Shown piece after piece: positions 54,501-64,000 of a DNA stretch of 64,000 bases. A program made the translations under genes and the position numbers. Source of the stretch: Maribacter litoralis (GTDB taxonomy: Bacteria > Bacteroidota > Bacteroidia > Flavobacteriales > Flavobacteriaceae); the NCBI RefSeq assembly GCF_003075045.1, contig NZ_QCZD01000003.1, positions 124,001 through 188,000 on the forward strand, read 5' to 3'. The notes under the pieces were generated by a model, which made no database searches, had not been told where the DNA came from, and saw only the letters and a program-made list of their open reading frames with translations. The first letter of the stretch is position 1, and each line of letters begins with the position of its first letter.

Positions 54501-55766
54501 TTACAACTGTAAAGTGCTCAATAACGTAATATCGTTATTTACATATTCGTATTGATACAAGGTACCTTCACCAATCATTAAAAGAGATGATGACAATGGT
54601 ATAACATCATAAGCAACAATATCTTCAAAAGTGTTGATTAAAGATATATTAGGAGCATTGCTCTTGTCATACACTTTTAAACCGGCAGTACCGTCACAAA
54701 CAAATAAGGTATCTCCTTTTATTCCCAAACCGTTTGGACCGACCATTGGATAAATCACTTTTAATTCTGGATTTTCCAGGTTGGATATATCAACAATATA
54801 AAGACCACTTTCCGCAGTGCCACAAAAATTACCGCCTTTTAGCGTTACATAAGCATAATCACCATCAACGACTACGGGGTCGCAAGCGGTGCCATGTCTA
54901 AATTCTGAAATAAACTCTGGCTTTTCAGGATTTTCTATTCCGTAAATATACATGCCTTGGGCACCTCCAATAAAAAGAATATCTCCTTGACTGTAAATTG
55001 TTTCAATATCCCAAGCTACTTGCACATCATCCAACACCTTTACATTTTCTACATCGGCAATATCAAAAATGTTAATATCACTGTAGTCTACCACATATAA
55101 ATAATCGTCTATTATTTTAAATCGCGCCAAAGAACCACCCTGTCCAGTTGTTGGTGACTGATTATCAAAATCTTCGGCGACATTTTCAAAAACACAATCG
55201 CTACAATCAAATCTGGCTTCATACTCTTTTACCGATCTTCTTTCTGTATTCACCTCCCAACCAACTACGATATCCTTATCATAGTCAATATCTCCATATT
55301 CATAAAAATCTGCTTCGGGATAATCGGTATCATACAACCAAACATCATTATTATAAATAGCATTTACAATTCGACTAGAAATAGTAATATTATTAATGTC
55401 CGATATATCTATAATGACCAGATCACCGTAGCTATCTGCGTAAATTTTATCATCTTTTATAGAAATATCATTGTTTCCTTCTAATTTGATAAAAGCAATA
55501 CTTTCTGGATTTACAGGGTCTTGGTTATCTATAACATGAAAACCCTGATTTACATCATTTACAAAAATATAATCTCCATAAGCATAAATTTTACCCGAAG
55601 AAACTATAGGCACAGGTTCAGTAACCGCAACTGCTTCAGCCTTAAAAGAAACGGCATCTTGCAAAATAGGCCTTGCTACAAGATAATCTTCATATGGACC
55701 GTCGTCATCACAAGAGACTAAAGCAAATGACGCTATTACACATAAAACAAAATAGAAAATTCTCAT
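54501..55766 (-). CDS. LVIVD-repeat lipoprotein
   Basis: A 421-residue protein with a lipoprotein signal (FYFVLCVIASFALVSC, then DDD) and a beta-propeller-like body of LVIVD repeats, e.g. DLVIIDISDINNI, GLYIVDISNLENPEL, GFHVIDNQDPVNPESI and MYIYGIENPEKPEF. It is therefore likely an outer-membrane or surface-exposed propeller. The Asp-rich stretch after the Cys matches the lipoprotein export signal of Bacteroidota in spirit. The ATG at 55766 is used; an upstream TTG (55775) is in frame but poorer. The role is unknown. Confidence 0.88.
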   Translation of the reverse strand: MRIFYFVLCVIASFALVSCDDDGPYEDYLVARPILQDAVSFKAEAVAVTEPVPIVSSGKIYAYGDYIFVNDVNQGFHVIDNQDPVNPESIAFIKLEGNNDISIKDDKIYADSYGDLVIIDISDINNITISSRIVNAIYNNDVWLYDTDYPEADFYEYGDIDYDKDIVVGWEVNTERRSVKEYEARFDCSDCVFENVAEDFDNQSPTTGQGGSLARFKIIDDYLYVVDYSDINIFDIADVENVKVLDDVQVAWDIETIYSQGDILFIGGAQGMYIYGIENPEKPEFISEFRHGTACDPVVVDGDYAYVTLKGGNFCGTAESGLYIVDISNLENPELKVIYPMVGPNGLGIKGDTLFVCDGTAGLKVYDKSNAPNISLINTFEDIVAYDVIPLSSSLLMIGEGTLYQYEYVNNDITLLSTLQL

Positions 55767-55840
55767 GGTTTTCAAATTTAAACGGTTGTACCCTATAGAT
55801 TAATGCAACTGCTAATAGTTGCGTTATCAAGAGGTTAAAT

Positions 55841-56569
55841 TTAAATTAACTCATCAAACCCTACTCCGTCCTTATACATATAATAAGTTGGCACTTTACT
55901 TAGCATTGCAGTAAAAAACACACCCACACAACATAAAATAATTCCTAATTGTGCAACGAAAGACATTATAAACACCAACCCGAAAATAACCAGCCAGTTC
56001 TTGTTTCCTAACGTAAAGCTTGCCTTAACCATTTCTAACGGGGACAAATGGTTTGAAAAAGCCAAAAAAGCCGGCAGTAGCGACAAAGGCACCATAACAT
56101 AAAAAGCCCCAACCCCGCAAGCAAGTGCACCAAGTAAAGAGAGACCTAGCAAGTAGAGTGACAAAATAAAAACCTTACCTAATCGACCTTCCTTGAAAAA
56201 GTAAAAATAATCGTCGCTAGCAACTTCCTCTAGGTCTTTTTGCTTACATATTTTTAAAAACGCAGCATTCAACGCTAACGCAAATGTGGTTATACCTACT
56301 GCAAAAACCGGAATAAGAATAGCCATGGCAATTGCCACCATAGGCGGTAACTCGTTTTGCCGAAGTGCTTCGGGGTCGGTTATTCCCATTGCGATCATGG
56401 GGATATACATTATGATATAGAATGGCAAAATGACAACAAATGTCAAAAGCAAAATGATAACGCCCTGAAGCCATACCTTTTTAAAAAGTTCTATAGATCT
56501 ACTAAAGATGGTACCAAAATCTAAATCTGGCTTATTTTTAATGTGTTGAGTTAGGTTTTCTGAATTCAT
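55841..56569 (-). CDS. Polytopic membrane protein of unknown function
   Basis: A 242-residue integral membrane protein with about six TM helices, seen as GVIILLLTFVVILPFYIIMY, AIAMAILIPVFAVGITTFAL, VFILSLYLLGLSLLGALACG, LPAFLAFSNHLSPLEMVKAS, WLVIFGLVFIMSFVAQLGII and CVGVFFTAMLSKVPT. The amphipathic loop SPLEMVKASFTLGNKNW resembles the conserved loop of glycerophosphoryl-phosphodiesterase-type membrane (DUF975-like) families. No catalytic motif is apparent. It is divergent from miaB. Confidence 0.8.
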   Translation of the reverse strand: MNSENLTQHIKNKPDLDFGTIFSRSIELFKKVWLQGVIILLLTFVVILPFYIIMYIPMIAMGITDPEALRQNELPPMVAIAMAILIPVFAVGITTFALALNAAFLKICKQKDLEEVASDDYFYFFKEGRLGKVFILSLYLLGLSLLGALACGVGAFYVMVPLSLLPAFLAFSNHLSPLEMVKASFTLGNKNWLVIFGLVFIMSFVAQLGIILCCVGVFFTAMLSKVPTYYMYKDGVGFDELI

Positions 56570-56720
56570 TGGTATAGGTGGTTATAATTAAGGATAAAAC
56601 TAAATAATTTATAATAGGAAAGCTTAAACTATCGCTAAATAATCATGTCATCTTGTCATATTTTTGATTATAATAGTATCTTTGCCATCCAAATTATTTT
56701 ATACGCAACGTATTACAAAA

Positions 56721-58166
56721 ATGGAGAAAACCATAGACGAAAATGTGCAGGGCACAACTTTGGTAGTTGAAGGAAAAGAAACGAACAAACGTAATCTTTA
56801 CATTGAGAGTTACGGTTGCGCCATGAATTTTTCAGACAGTGAAATTGTAGCATCTATTTTAGCGACCGAAGGTTTTAACACAACCCAAACATTAGAGGAA
56901 GCCGATTTAGTACTTGTAAATACATGTTCTATTAGAGACAAAGCAGAACAGACCATTCGTAAAAGATTAACCGAATATAACAAGGTAAAAAAATCTAGAC
57001 CGCATTTAAAAGTAGGTGTACTCGGCTGCATGGCTGAACGCCTTAAAGACAAACTTTTAGATGAGGAAAAAATAGTTGACATGGTGGTTGGCCCAGATGC
57101 CTATAAGGATTTGCCAAACCTGATGAAAGAAGTGGATTCTGGAAGAGATGCCGTAAATGTAATTCTCTCAAAGGATGAAACCTACGGCGATATTGCACCT
57201 GTAAGATTAAATACAAACGGAGTTACGGCATTTGTTTCCATCACCAGAGGATGCGATAATATGTGCACATTTTGTGTTGTACCATTTACAAGAGGGCGTG
57301 AACGTAGTAGAGACCCTCAATCGATTTTAGCTGAAATTAAAGAACTTTCTGAAAAAGGTTTTAAAGAAATTACTCTTTTAGGACAGAACGTAGATAGTTA
57401 TTTATGGTATGGTGGCGGACTCAAGAAAAATTTTGACAATGCTTCTGAAATGCAGAAAGCGACCGCAACTAATTTCTCTAAACTTTTAAATACGGTTGCC
57501 ACTGCCTATCCAAAAATGAGAATTCGTTTTTCTACATCTAACCCTCAAGATATGACCTTAGATGTAATTAGAACCATGGCGGCGCATAAAAACATATGCA
57601 ACCACATTCACTTACCGGTGCAAAGTGGTAGCAATCGTATTTTAAAGGAAATGAACCGCCTGCACACTATTGAAGAGTATTTTGAACTTATTGATAATAT
57701 CAGAAAAATTATACCCGACTGTGCCATTTCACAAGATATTATCAGTGGCTTTCCTACCGAAACAGAAGAGGACCATGCCGACACCTTAAAAGCATTGGAA
57801 TATGTAAAATATGATTTTGGTTACATGTATGCATATTCAGAAAGACCGGGCACTTTAGCTGGCAGAAAAATGGAAGACGACGTACCTGAGCCAACAAAAA
57901 AGAGGCGTCTGTCTGAAATTATCGCTTTACAAAGAAGCCACTGTCAGTTTAGAACAGAGAAGCACGTAGGCAAAATACAAGAAGTATTGATCGAAGGTAC
58001 TTCCAAAAAATCCAAAGATGAGTGGATGGGCAGAAACTCTCAAAGTACCGTTGTCGTTTTCCCAAAGGAGGACTACAAAGTTGGTGACTTTGTAAATGTT
58101 CAAATAAATGATTGCACTTCTGCTACCTTAAAAGGTATTGCAGTTGGGTATTCTGACAATAATTAA
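56721..58166 (+). CDS. miaB: tRNA-2-methylthio-N6-isopentenyladenosine synthase MiaB
   Basis: A 481-residue radical-SAM methylthiotransferase. The N-terminal UPF0004 domain has three Cys (YGCAMNFSDSE, LVNTCSIRDKAE, VGVLGCMAERL) that bind a second Fe-S cluster. The radical-SAM motif is TRGCDNMCTFCVVPF, followed by a TRAM-like C-terminal domain. It adds a methylthio group to position 37 of tRNAs reading UNN codons. I use the ATG at 56721, the first that gives a normal MiaB start. It begins a run of same-strand genes leading to secG. Confidence 0.95.
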   Translation: MEKTIDENVQGTTLVVEGKETNKRNLYIESYGCAMNFSDSEIVASILATEGFNTTQTLEEADLVLVNTCSIRDKAEQTIRKRLTEYNKVKKSRPHLKVGVLGCMAERLKDKLLDEEKIVDMVVGPDAYKDLPNLMKEVDSGRDAVNVILSKDETYGDIAPVRLNTNGVTAFVSITRGCDNMCTFCVVPFTRGRERSRDPQSILAEIKELSEKGFKEITLLGQNVDSYLWYGGGLKKNFDNASEMQKATATNFSKLLNTVATAYPKMRIRFSTSNPQDMTLDVIRTMAAHKNICNHIHLPVQSGSNRILKEMNRLHTIEEYFELIDNIRKIIPDCAISQDIISGFPTETEEDHADTLKALEYVKYDFGYMYAYSERPGTLAGRKMEDDVPEPTKKRRLSEIIALQRSHCQFRTEKHVGKIQEVLIEGTSKKSKDEWMGRNSQSTVVVFPKEDYKVGDFVNVQINDCTSATLKGIAVGYSDNN

Positions 58167-58185
58167 CTTTTAGTAGCCATTTTAT

Positions 58186-59472
58186 ATGGAAAGCATACAA
58201 AGTATAAAACAACGTTTTGAAATTATAGGGCAAGACCCCAAGCTTAACCGTGCATTAGAAAAAGCGATGCAAGTTGCCGCAACCGATATTTCTGTATTGG
58301 TTACGGGAGAAAGCGGTGTAGGTAAGGAATCTATTCCTAAAATTATTCATTCGTTGTCTCACAGAAAACATGCAAAATACATTGCCGTAAACTGCGGTGC
58401 CATACCCGAGGGCACTATTGACAGTGAACTTTTTGGTCATGAAAAGGGAGCATTTACAGGGGCTACGCAAACAAGAAGCGGATATTTTGAAGTTGCCGAT
58501 GGTGGAACCATATTTTTAGACGAAGTTGGTGAGCTGCCTTTAACCACACAGGTTCGTTTATTACGTGTGCTGGAAAATGGCGAGTTTTTAAAGGTTGGTT
58601 CTTCGCAAGTACAAAAAACCGATGTACGAATTGTTGCGGCGACCAACGTGAATATGTTCGAGGCAATCAAAAAAGAACGTTTTAGAGAAGATCTATATTA
58701 TAGATTAAGTACCGTTGAAATTAACATTCCGCCTTTGCGGGATCGCCAAGATGACATTCATTTACTCTTCAGAAAATTTGCATCAGATTTTAGTCAGAAA
58801 TACAAAATGCCTACTATTAGACTAGATGACCATGCCGTTTCATTACTTACCAAATACAGATGGCCGGGAAACATACGCCAGTTAAGAAATATAGCAGAAC
58901 AAGTGTCTGTGCTTGAAGAAAATAGATCTATAACCGCATCTACCCTACACGGTTATTTACCTAACAATACCACAAGTAATTTACCTGCGGTAGTTTCAAA
59001 TTCAAAATCTGAAAGTGATTTCAGTAACGAAAGAGAAATTCTATACAAGGTTTTATTCGATATGAAAGGAGACCTCAACGATCTTAAAAAGTTGACCATG
59101 GAACTGCTTAAGAACAATGACTCTCAAAAGGTGCAAGAGGAGAACGAAAACCTTATTCGAAAAATCTACGGCAATGAAGATGATGAAGATGTAGATATCG
59201 ACCATGACACTCAAGATGACAGCCCTTTAAACGTTCTACACTTACCTGAACCAAAGAAAGAAGAGGCTGCCATAATACAAGATTCATACGAAGACAAATA
59301 TCATTTTGCCGAAGAAATTCAAGAGGAAGAAACCCTATCTTTACAAGAGAAAGAGATAGAATTGATCAAAAAATCATTAGAAAGAAACCGAGGTAAAAGA
59401 AAGGCCGCGGCAACAGAACTTGGTATTTCTGAGCGCACCCTTTATCGCAAAATAAAGCAATACGACCTTTAA
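58186..59472 (+). CDS. Sigma-54-dependent activator without receiver domain
   Basis: A 428-residue AAA+ enhancer-binding protein. The ATPase has Walker A GESGVGKES, the sigma-54 contact loop EKGAFTGATQTRSG, and FLDEVGELPL (Walker B). A Fis-type HTH lies at the C-terminus (RKAAATELGISERTLYRKI). There is no N-terminal sensory domain: the ATPase begins within the first 20 residues. The middle (about 270-390) is acidic and low in complexity. It should activate RpoN-dependent promoters, with activity set by level or a partner. It lies 20 bases after miaB. Confidence 0.9.
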   Translation: MESIQSIKQRFEIIGQDPKLNRALEKAMQVAATDISVLVTGESGVGKESIPKIIHSLSHRKHAKYIAVNCGAIPEGTIDSELFGHEKGAFTGATQTRSGYFEVADGGTIFLDEVGELPLTTQVRLLRVLENGEFLKVGSSQVQKTDVRIVAATNVNMFEAIKKERFREDLYYRLSTVEINIPPLRDRQDDIHLLFRKFASDFSQKYKMPTIRLDDHAVSLLTKYRWPGNIRQLRNIAEQVSVLEENRSITASTLHGYLPNNTTSNLPAVVSNSKSESDFSNEREILYKVLFDMKGDLNDLKKLTMELLKNNDSQKVQEENENLIRKIYGNEDDEDVDIDHDTQDDSPLNVLHLPEPKKEEAAIIQDSYEDKYHFAEEIQEEETLSLQEKEIELIKKSLERNRGKRKAAATELGISERTLYRKIKQYDL

Positions 59473-59491
59473 ATACATGAACAACATTTTA

Positions 59492-60013
59492 ATGAAATAT
59501 TTTAGAAAAGTACTACTGTACATTTTACCGATCACCTTGTTTTTAGGTTGTGGTGTATATAATTTCACAGGAGGTAACGTTGGTGAGGCCAAAACATTTA
59601 AAGTAACCTATTTCCAAAATTATGCTACCCAAAGTCCTGGATCTACTTTTGAACCTGGTGTAGATAGAGACTTTACATTAGCGTTACAGGATCGAATTCA
59701 AAACCAAACCAGTTTAGAATTGATCAATACCGGCAACCCAGATTTACTTTATGAAGGTGAAATAACAGAATATAAAATTTCACCTATGTCTGCAACTGCA
59801 GATCAAACCGCTGCCCAAAACAGATTAACCATGCGGGTTAAAGTTAGGTTTTACAATCAATTGAAGGAAGACGCCGGTTTCGACCAAAGTTTTTCATTCT
59901 TTTATGACTACCCTGCAGATACACAATTGGCAACAATTAAAAGTGAAGCACACGAAACCATTTTTGAAAGGTTAACACAAGATATTTTTAACGCTTCTCT
60001 CGCAGATTGGTAA
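59492..60013 (+). CDS. lptE: LPS assembly lipoprotein LptE
   Basis: A 173-residue outer-membrane lipoprotein. The signal helix VLLYILPITLFLGCGVY contains a lipobox (FLGC). The mature fold has an alpha/beta layout (FKVTYFQNYATQSPG, LYEGEITEYKISPM, AAQNRLTMRVKVRFYNQ and SEAHETIFERLTQDI) typical of LptE. LptE plugs the LptD barrel in lipopolysaccharide export. The ATG at 59492 gives a normal signal; one at 59477 adds five residues. It follows the sigma-54 activator by only a few bases and precedes the TPR-like gene by 4. Confidence 0.85.
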   Translation: MKYFRKVLLYILPITLFLGCGVYNFTGGNVGEAKTFKVTYFQNYATQSPGSTFEPGVDRDFTLALQDRIQNQTSLELINTGNPDLLYEGEITEYKISPMSATADQTAAQNRLTMRVKVRFYNQLKEDAGFDQSFSFFYDYPADTQLATIKSEAHETIFERLTQDIFNASLADW

Positions 60014-60017
60014 AACT

Positions 60018-61169
60018 ATGAACGTTAAGGACTTTACATATTTTCTAGAAAACCCTACCAAAGTGGTAGAACCTATTCACACAAAACATTTAGAAGATAT
60101 TATTGCCGAATATCCATATTTTCAAGCTGCACGTGCCCTTCACTTAAAAGGACTTAAAAATTTAAATAGCTACAAATACAACAAAGCGCTAAAAACAACA
60201 GCTGCTTTTACCACAGATAGAGATGTACTTTTTGAATTCATTACATCAAAAGACTTCTTGCAGTACGATGCCCCTATTGAAAAAATTGCCAAAATAGAGG
60301 TCAATAATGCTATTGAAGTTTCCGAAGATACTAAAGAAGTTTCCGAAATAGACAAAATTGTATCTGTAGAAAAAGAAGATACATCCAATATAACCGAAGA
60401 CACCAATACACCTGAAGACACCAACAGTCTTAAGGAGCCCATCTCCGAACCTAAGGTCATAAAACTTGAAGAAAAATCCAATGAAATTGATAAAACTTCA
60501 ACCGCAACTTTAATCACTCCTTCAGAAGACAGTCCTTTACCACAAGATGAAAAAGATGCGGAACAGATTTTAGATCCTGAGTTATTTCAGTCTAAAAATC
60601 CGGAAACGACCGAAGAAGAAGATGCCCTTGATATAGGTAAACCATTAACTTTTGATGCCAAGGAAAAATATTCTTTCTCAGAATGGTTAAGCCTTGCGTC
60701 TAAAAAACCATTGGAAAAATCTGGCGATGAATCTCCCGCAGCTGCAAAAGAAGAACTGGAGGAAGAAATCAACCAGGCGCCAACCGCTTCTATCGAAAAA
60801 AGGGCCGACACAAAAAGGCAAGAAACAGAAATTGCCAATACAAAGGAAGCTAAGAGCAAACCTATAAAAAAAGCAAGACCTAAAAACGAGGCTATTAAAA
60901 AGAAATATGACCGTATTGACAAGTTCATAGCCACTAATCCTAAAATTGTACCTACAGAACAAAGTGCTATAATAGATATTTCAAAGTCTTCGACTATTGA
61001 CCAAAACGAGCTTATGACAGAGACTTTGGCAAGGGTTTATCTTGAGCAAAAAAAGTATAAAAAGGCTATTCAGGCATTCAAAATTTTAAGTTTGAAATAT
61101 CCAGAAAAAAGTAGTTTCTTTGCAGACCGAATTAAGGCGGTAGAAAAATTACGAAAAGATAATAAATAA
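60018..61169 (+). CDS. Protein with low-complexity middle and C-terminal TPR-like region
   Basis: A 383-residue cytoplasmic protein. The N-terminal 75 residues (IIAEYPYFQAARALHLKGLK) are ordered. A long acidic Glu/Ser/Thr/Lys-rich middle (about 85-300) is likely disordered. The C-terminus (TLARVYLEQKKYKKAIQAFKI and LSLKYPEKSSFFADRI) reads as one TPR and its partner helix. It sits between lptE and secG in what looks like one transcript. No enzyme motif is seen; a scaffold role is possible but not shown. Confidence 0.8.
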   Translation: MNVKDFTYFLENPTKVVEPIHTKHLEDIIAEYPYFQAARALHLKGLKNLNSYKYNKALKTTAAFTTDRDVLFEFITSKDFLQYDAPIEKIAKIEVNNAIEVSEDTKEVSEIDKIVSVEKEDTSNITEDTNTPEDTNSLKEPISEPKVIKLEEKSNEIDKTSTATLITPSEDSPLPQDEKDAEQILDPELFQSKNPETTEEEDALDIGKPLTFDAKEKYSFSEWLSLASKKPLEKSGDESPAAAKEELEEEINQAPTASIEKRADTKRQETEIANTKEAKSKPIKKARPKNEAIKKKYDRIDKFIATNPKIVPTEQSAIIDISKSSTIDQNELMTETLARVYLEQKKYKKAIQAFKILSLKYPEKSSFFADRIKAVEKLRKDNK

Positions 61170-61175
61170 TTTAGA

Positions 61176-61535
61176 ATGAGTACATTTTCAATATTCCTGA
61201 TACTTATCATTGTCGTTTGCTTATTGTTAGTATTGGTGATCATGGTACAGAACCCAAAAGGTGGCGGACTTTCTTCTTCCTTTGGCGGAGGTGGAAACCA
61301 AGTAGTTGGTGGAGTTAAAAAAACAGGTGACTTCTTAGATAAGAGCACATGGACACTAGCTGGTTTATTAATAGTTTTAATATTAGCATCTAACATTGCC
61401 CTTAAAGGTAATTTTGGCGATGCAGATTCTAAATTATTACAAGGTGACGATATTGAAACAGTTGTTCCTGAAACGTTGCCAGAAGAGGTAACACCACCAG
61501 TAACAAATGAAGCTACACCTTCAGATAGTTTATAG
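61176..61535 (+). CDS. secG: Preprotein translocase subunit SecG
   Basis: A 119-residue inner-membrane protein with two TM helices (IFLILIIVVCLLLVLVIMVQ and WTLAGLLIVLILASNIAL) and the SecG hallmark MVQNPKGGGLSSSFGGGG between them. The C-terminal tail is acidic and Pro/Thr-rich. SecG supports SecYE in protein export. It lies six bases after the TPR-like gene and is followed by a strong terminator. Confidence 0.93.
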   Translation: MSTFSIFLILIIVVCLLLVLVIMVQNPKGGGLSSSFGGGGNQVVGGVKKTGDFLDKSTWTLAGLLIVLILASNIALKGNFGDADSKLLQGDDIETVVPETLPEEVTPPVTNEATPSDSL

Positions 61536-61557
61536 AAGATACACTACAATATATTTT

Positions 61558-61590
61558 AAAATGCCAGCTTATGACAAGCTGGCATTTTTT
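61558..61590 (+). terminator. Terminator of the secG transcript
   Basis: ATGCCAGCTT (61561-61570), a 5-base loop, AAGCTGGCAT (61576-61585), then T6. Confidence 0.9.
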
Positions 61591-61598
61591 GTTTACAA

Positions 61599-61630
61599 TT
61601 TGTCAGTAAAAAGGCTATGGCATAATTTCT
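61599..61630 (+). promoter_or_regulatory. Candidate groESL promoter
   Basis: TTTG at 61599-61602 and TAATTTCT at 61623-61630, separated by 20 bases, resemble the Bacteroidota -33 (TTTG) and -7 (TAnnTTTG) elements. They lie about 50 bases before groES, just after the secG terminator. Confidence 0.45.
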
Positions 61631-61678
61631 GCCTTTATGAACGCACGAAACTAAAAATCAATTTAAAAATTAATAATT

Positions 61679-61957
61679 ATGGCTAAAGTTAATATCAAAC
61701 CATTGGCAGACCGAGTTCTTATTGAGCCAATGGCAGCTGAAACTAAGACTGCGTCTGGACTTTACATTCCTGATACCGCAAAAGAAAAACCACAGAAAGG
61801 TAAAGTAGTTGCCGTGGGTCCTGGTACAAAAGATGACAGTGTTACCGTTAAAGTTGGAGATACGGTTCTTTACGGAAAGTATGCAGGTACCGAGCTAAAA
61901 TTAGAAGGTACTGATTACTTGATGATGAGAGAGAGTGATATTCTAGCTATTATCTAA
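61679..61957 (+). CDS. groES: Co-chaperonin GroES
   Basis: A 92-residue GroES. Family signs are [12 protein letters not shown] near the start, the mobile loop [20 protein letters not shown], and the C-terminal [13 protein letters not shown]. It caps GroEL and helps protein folding with ATP. It is transcribed with groEL, 92 bases downstream. Confidence 0.97.
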   Translation: MAKVNIKPLADRVLIEPMAAETKTASGLYIPDTAKEKPQKGKVVAVGPGTKDDSVTVKVGDTVLYGKYAGTELKLEGTDYLMMRESDILAII

Positions 61958-62004
61958 AATAGCTTTTTAATTTTCACGGAATAGATAATTAATAATTTTA
62001 ATGA

Positions 62005-63684
<1,680 letters not shown>

Positions 63685-63737
63685 GTCGACAGCGTCGACA
63701 AGCAATTATTAGCTTGTTCTTACAGTTTATATTATTT

Positions 63738-63768
63738 AAAACCGCTCTTGAAATATAAAGAGCGGTTT
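63738..63768 (+). terminator. Terminator of groESL
   Basis: An 11-12 base stem, AAACCGCTCTT with AAGAGCGGTTT, loop about 8 bases, then a T8 run. Confidence 0.92.
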
Positions 63769-63794
63769 TTTTTATTTCAAATATGAGCAACAAA

Positions 63795-63828
63795 AAAACC
63801 ACCTTCTTTATTTACAGAAGGTGGTTTT
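63795..63828 (-). terminator. Terminator of the basic small protein gene
   Basis: A 13-base stem, AAAACCACCTTCT with AGAAGGTGGTTTT, loop of 8 bases, followed on the minus strand by a T run. Confidence 0.85.
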
Positions 63829-63868
63829 ATTGTCCAAATGGTATCGCCATCTAAAGGCAATAACTTAA

Positions 63869-63967
63869 CTACTTCTTTCTAGGAGCAGCTTTTGGAGCAG
63901 CCTTTTTACCAGCTTTTGCCGGTGCAGGCTTCGCAGCTGGTTTCCCCGCTGATTTTGCTTGTGCCAT
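63869..63967 (-). CDS. Small Lys/Ala/Pro-rich basic peptide, histone H1-tail-like
   Basis: A 32-residue ORF on the minus strand. The sequence begins MAQAKSAGKPAAKPAPAKAG and ends KAAPRKK, the same composition as bacterial histone H1-like proteins. It has no fold beyond a basic tail. It is shorter than the usual H1-like proteins of Bacteroidota (about 55-130 residues). Start and stop are well placed, and a strong terminator follows, which supports a real transcript. It may bind DNA or RNA. Confidence 0.6.
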   Translation of the reverse strand: MAQAKSAGKPAAKPAPAKAGKKAAPKAAPRKK

Positions 63968-64000
63968 TGCTATAGAATTTAAGATAAATCTATAGCTAAT

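Overview
The window is AT-rich, tightly packed bacterial chromosome from a gliding or T9SS-bearing member of the Flavobacteriaceae (Bacteroidota). The evidence is a complete gldK-gldL-gldM-gldN block, a short RpoD-type sigma factor of the Bacteroidota kind, many Bacteroidota-type exported proteins and lipoproteins, and weak Shine-Dalgarno sites. No rRNA, tRNA or CRISPR locus was seen.

Layout. 1-8756 is a signalling block: two single-domain response regulators (the first cut by the window edge), two PAS histidine kinases, two AraC-type regulators, a tiny ORF overlapping one of them, and a GH13 glucan enzyme. 9122-14036 holds rpoD, then proC-proB-proA followed by a beta-lysine acetyltransferase gene (ablB). 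14232-15838 pairs a degenerate-Nudix (NrtR/AraR-like) regulator with an exported sugar isomerase/epimerase-like protein.

15950-20435 is an unusual repeat array. Its units carry two GC-rich hairpins, called A and B here, that are imperfect inverted copies of each other. In one unit the space between A and B holds a DUF559 nuclease-like gene whose stop codon lies in repeat B. In another place the same space holds a dihaem cytochrome c peroxidase-like gene and a YceI-like gene.

Directly after the array, 20614-23459 is a very AT-rich cluster that looks like a nucleotide-based conflict (antiphage) system. It encodes a small Gly-rich N-terminus protein, a PfkB kinase-nucleoside deoxyribosyltransferase fusion split by a -1 frameshift at an A8 slippery site, a QueC-like PP-loop enzyme and a SLATT-type two-TM membrane protein. 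This is the strongest candidate for an undescribed system.

23588-33839 is mixed housekeeping and accessory DNA: exported proteins, DinB, DUF2130, a LytS/LytT two-component pair, a GH113-like hydrolase, and GIN-domain and CPXCG proteins. 33897-39651 is an RND efflux operon. 40081-42052 holds two paralogous secreted leucine-rich-repeat proteins, followed by an ABC-F ATPase, DUF983 and a FAD oxidoreductase.

45785-54288 is the T9SS/gliding motor locus (gldKLMN) with an arginase-fold protein that has lost metal ligands, and topA. 54501-63684 carries an LVIVD-repeat lipoprotein, a membrane protein, miaB, a sigma-54 activator, lptE, a TPR-like protein, secG and groES-groEL. A 32-residue Lys/Ala/Pro-rich peptide gene lies near the right edge.
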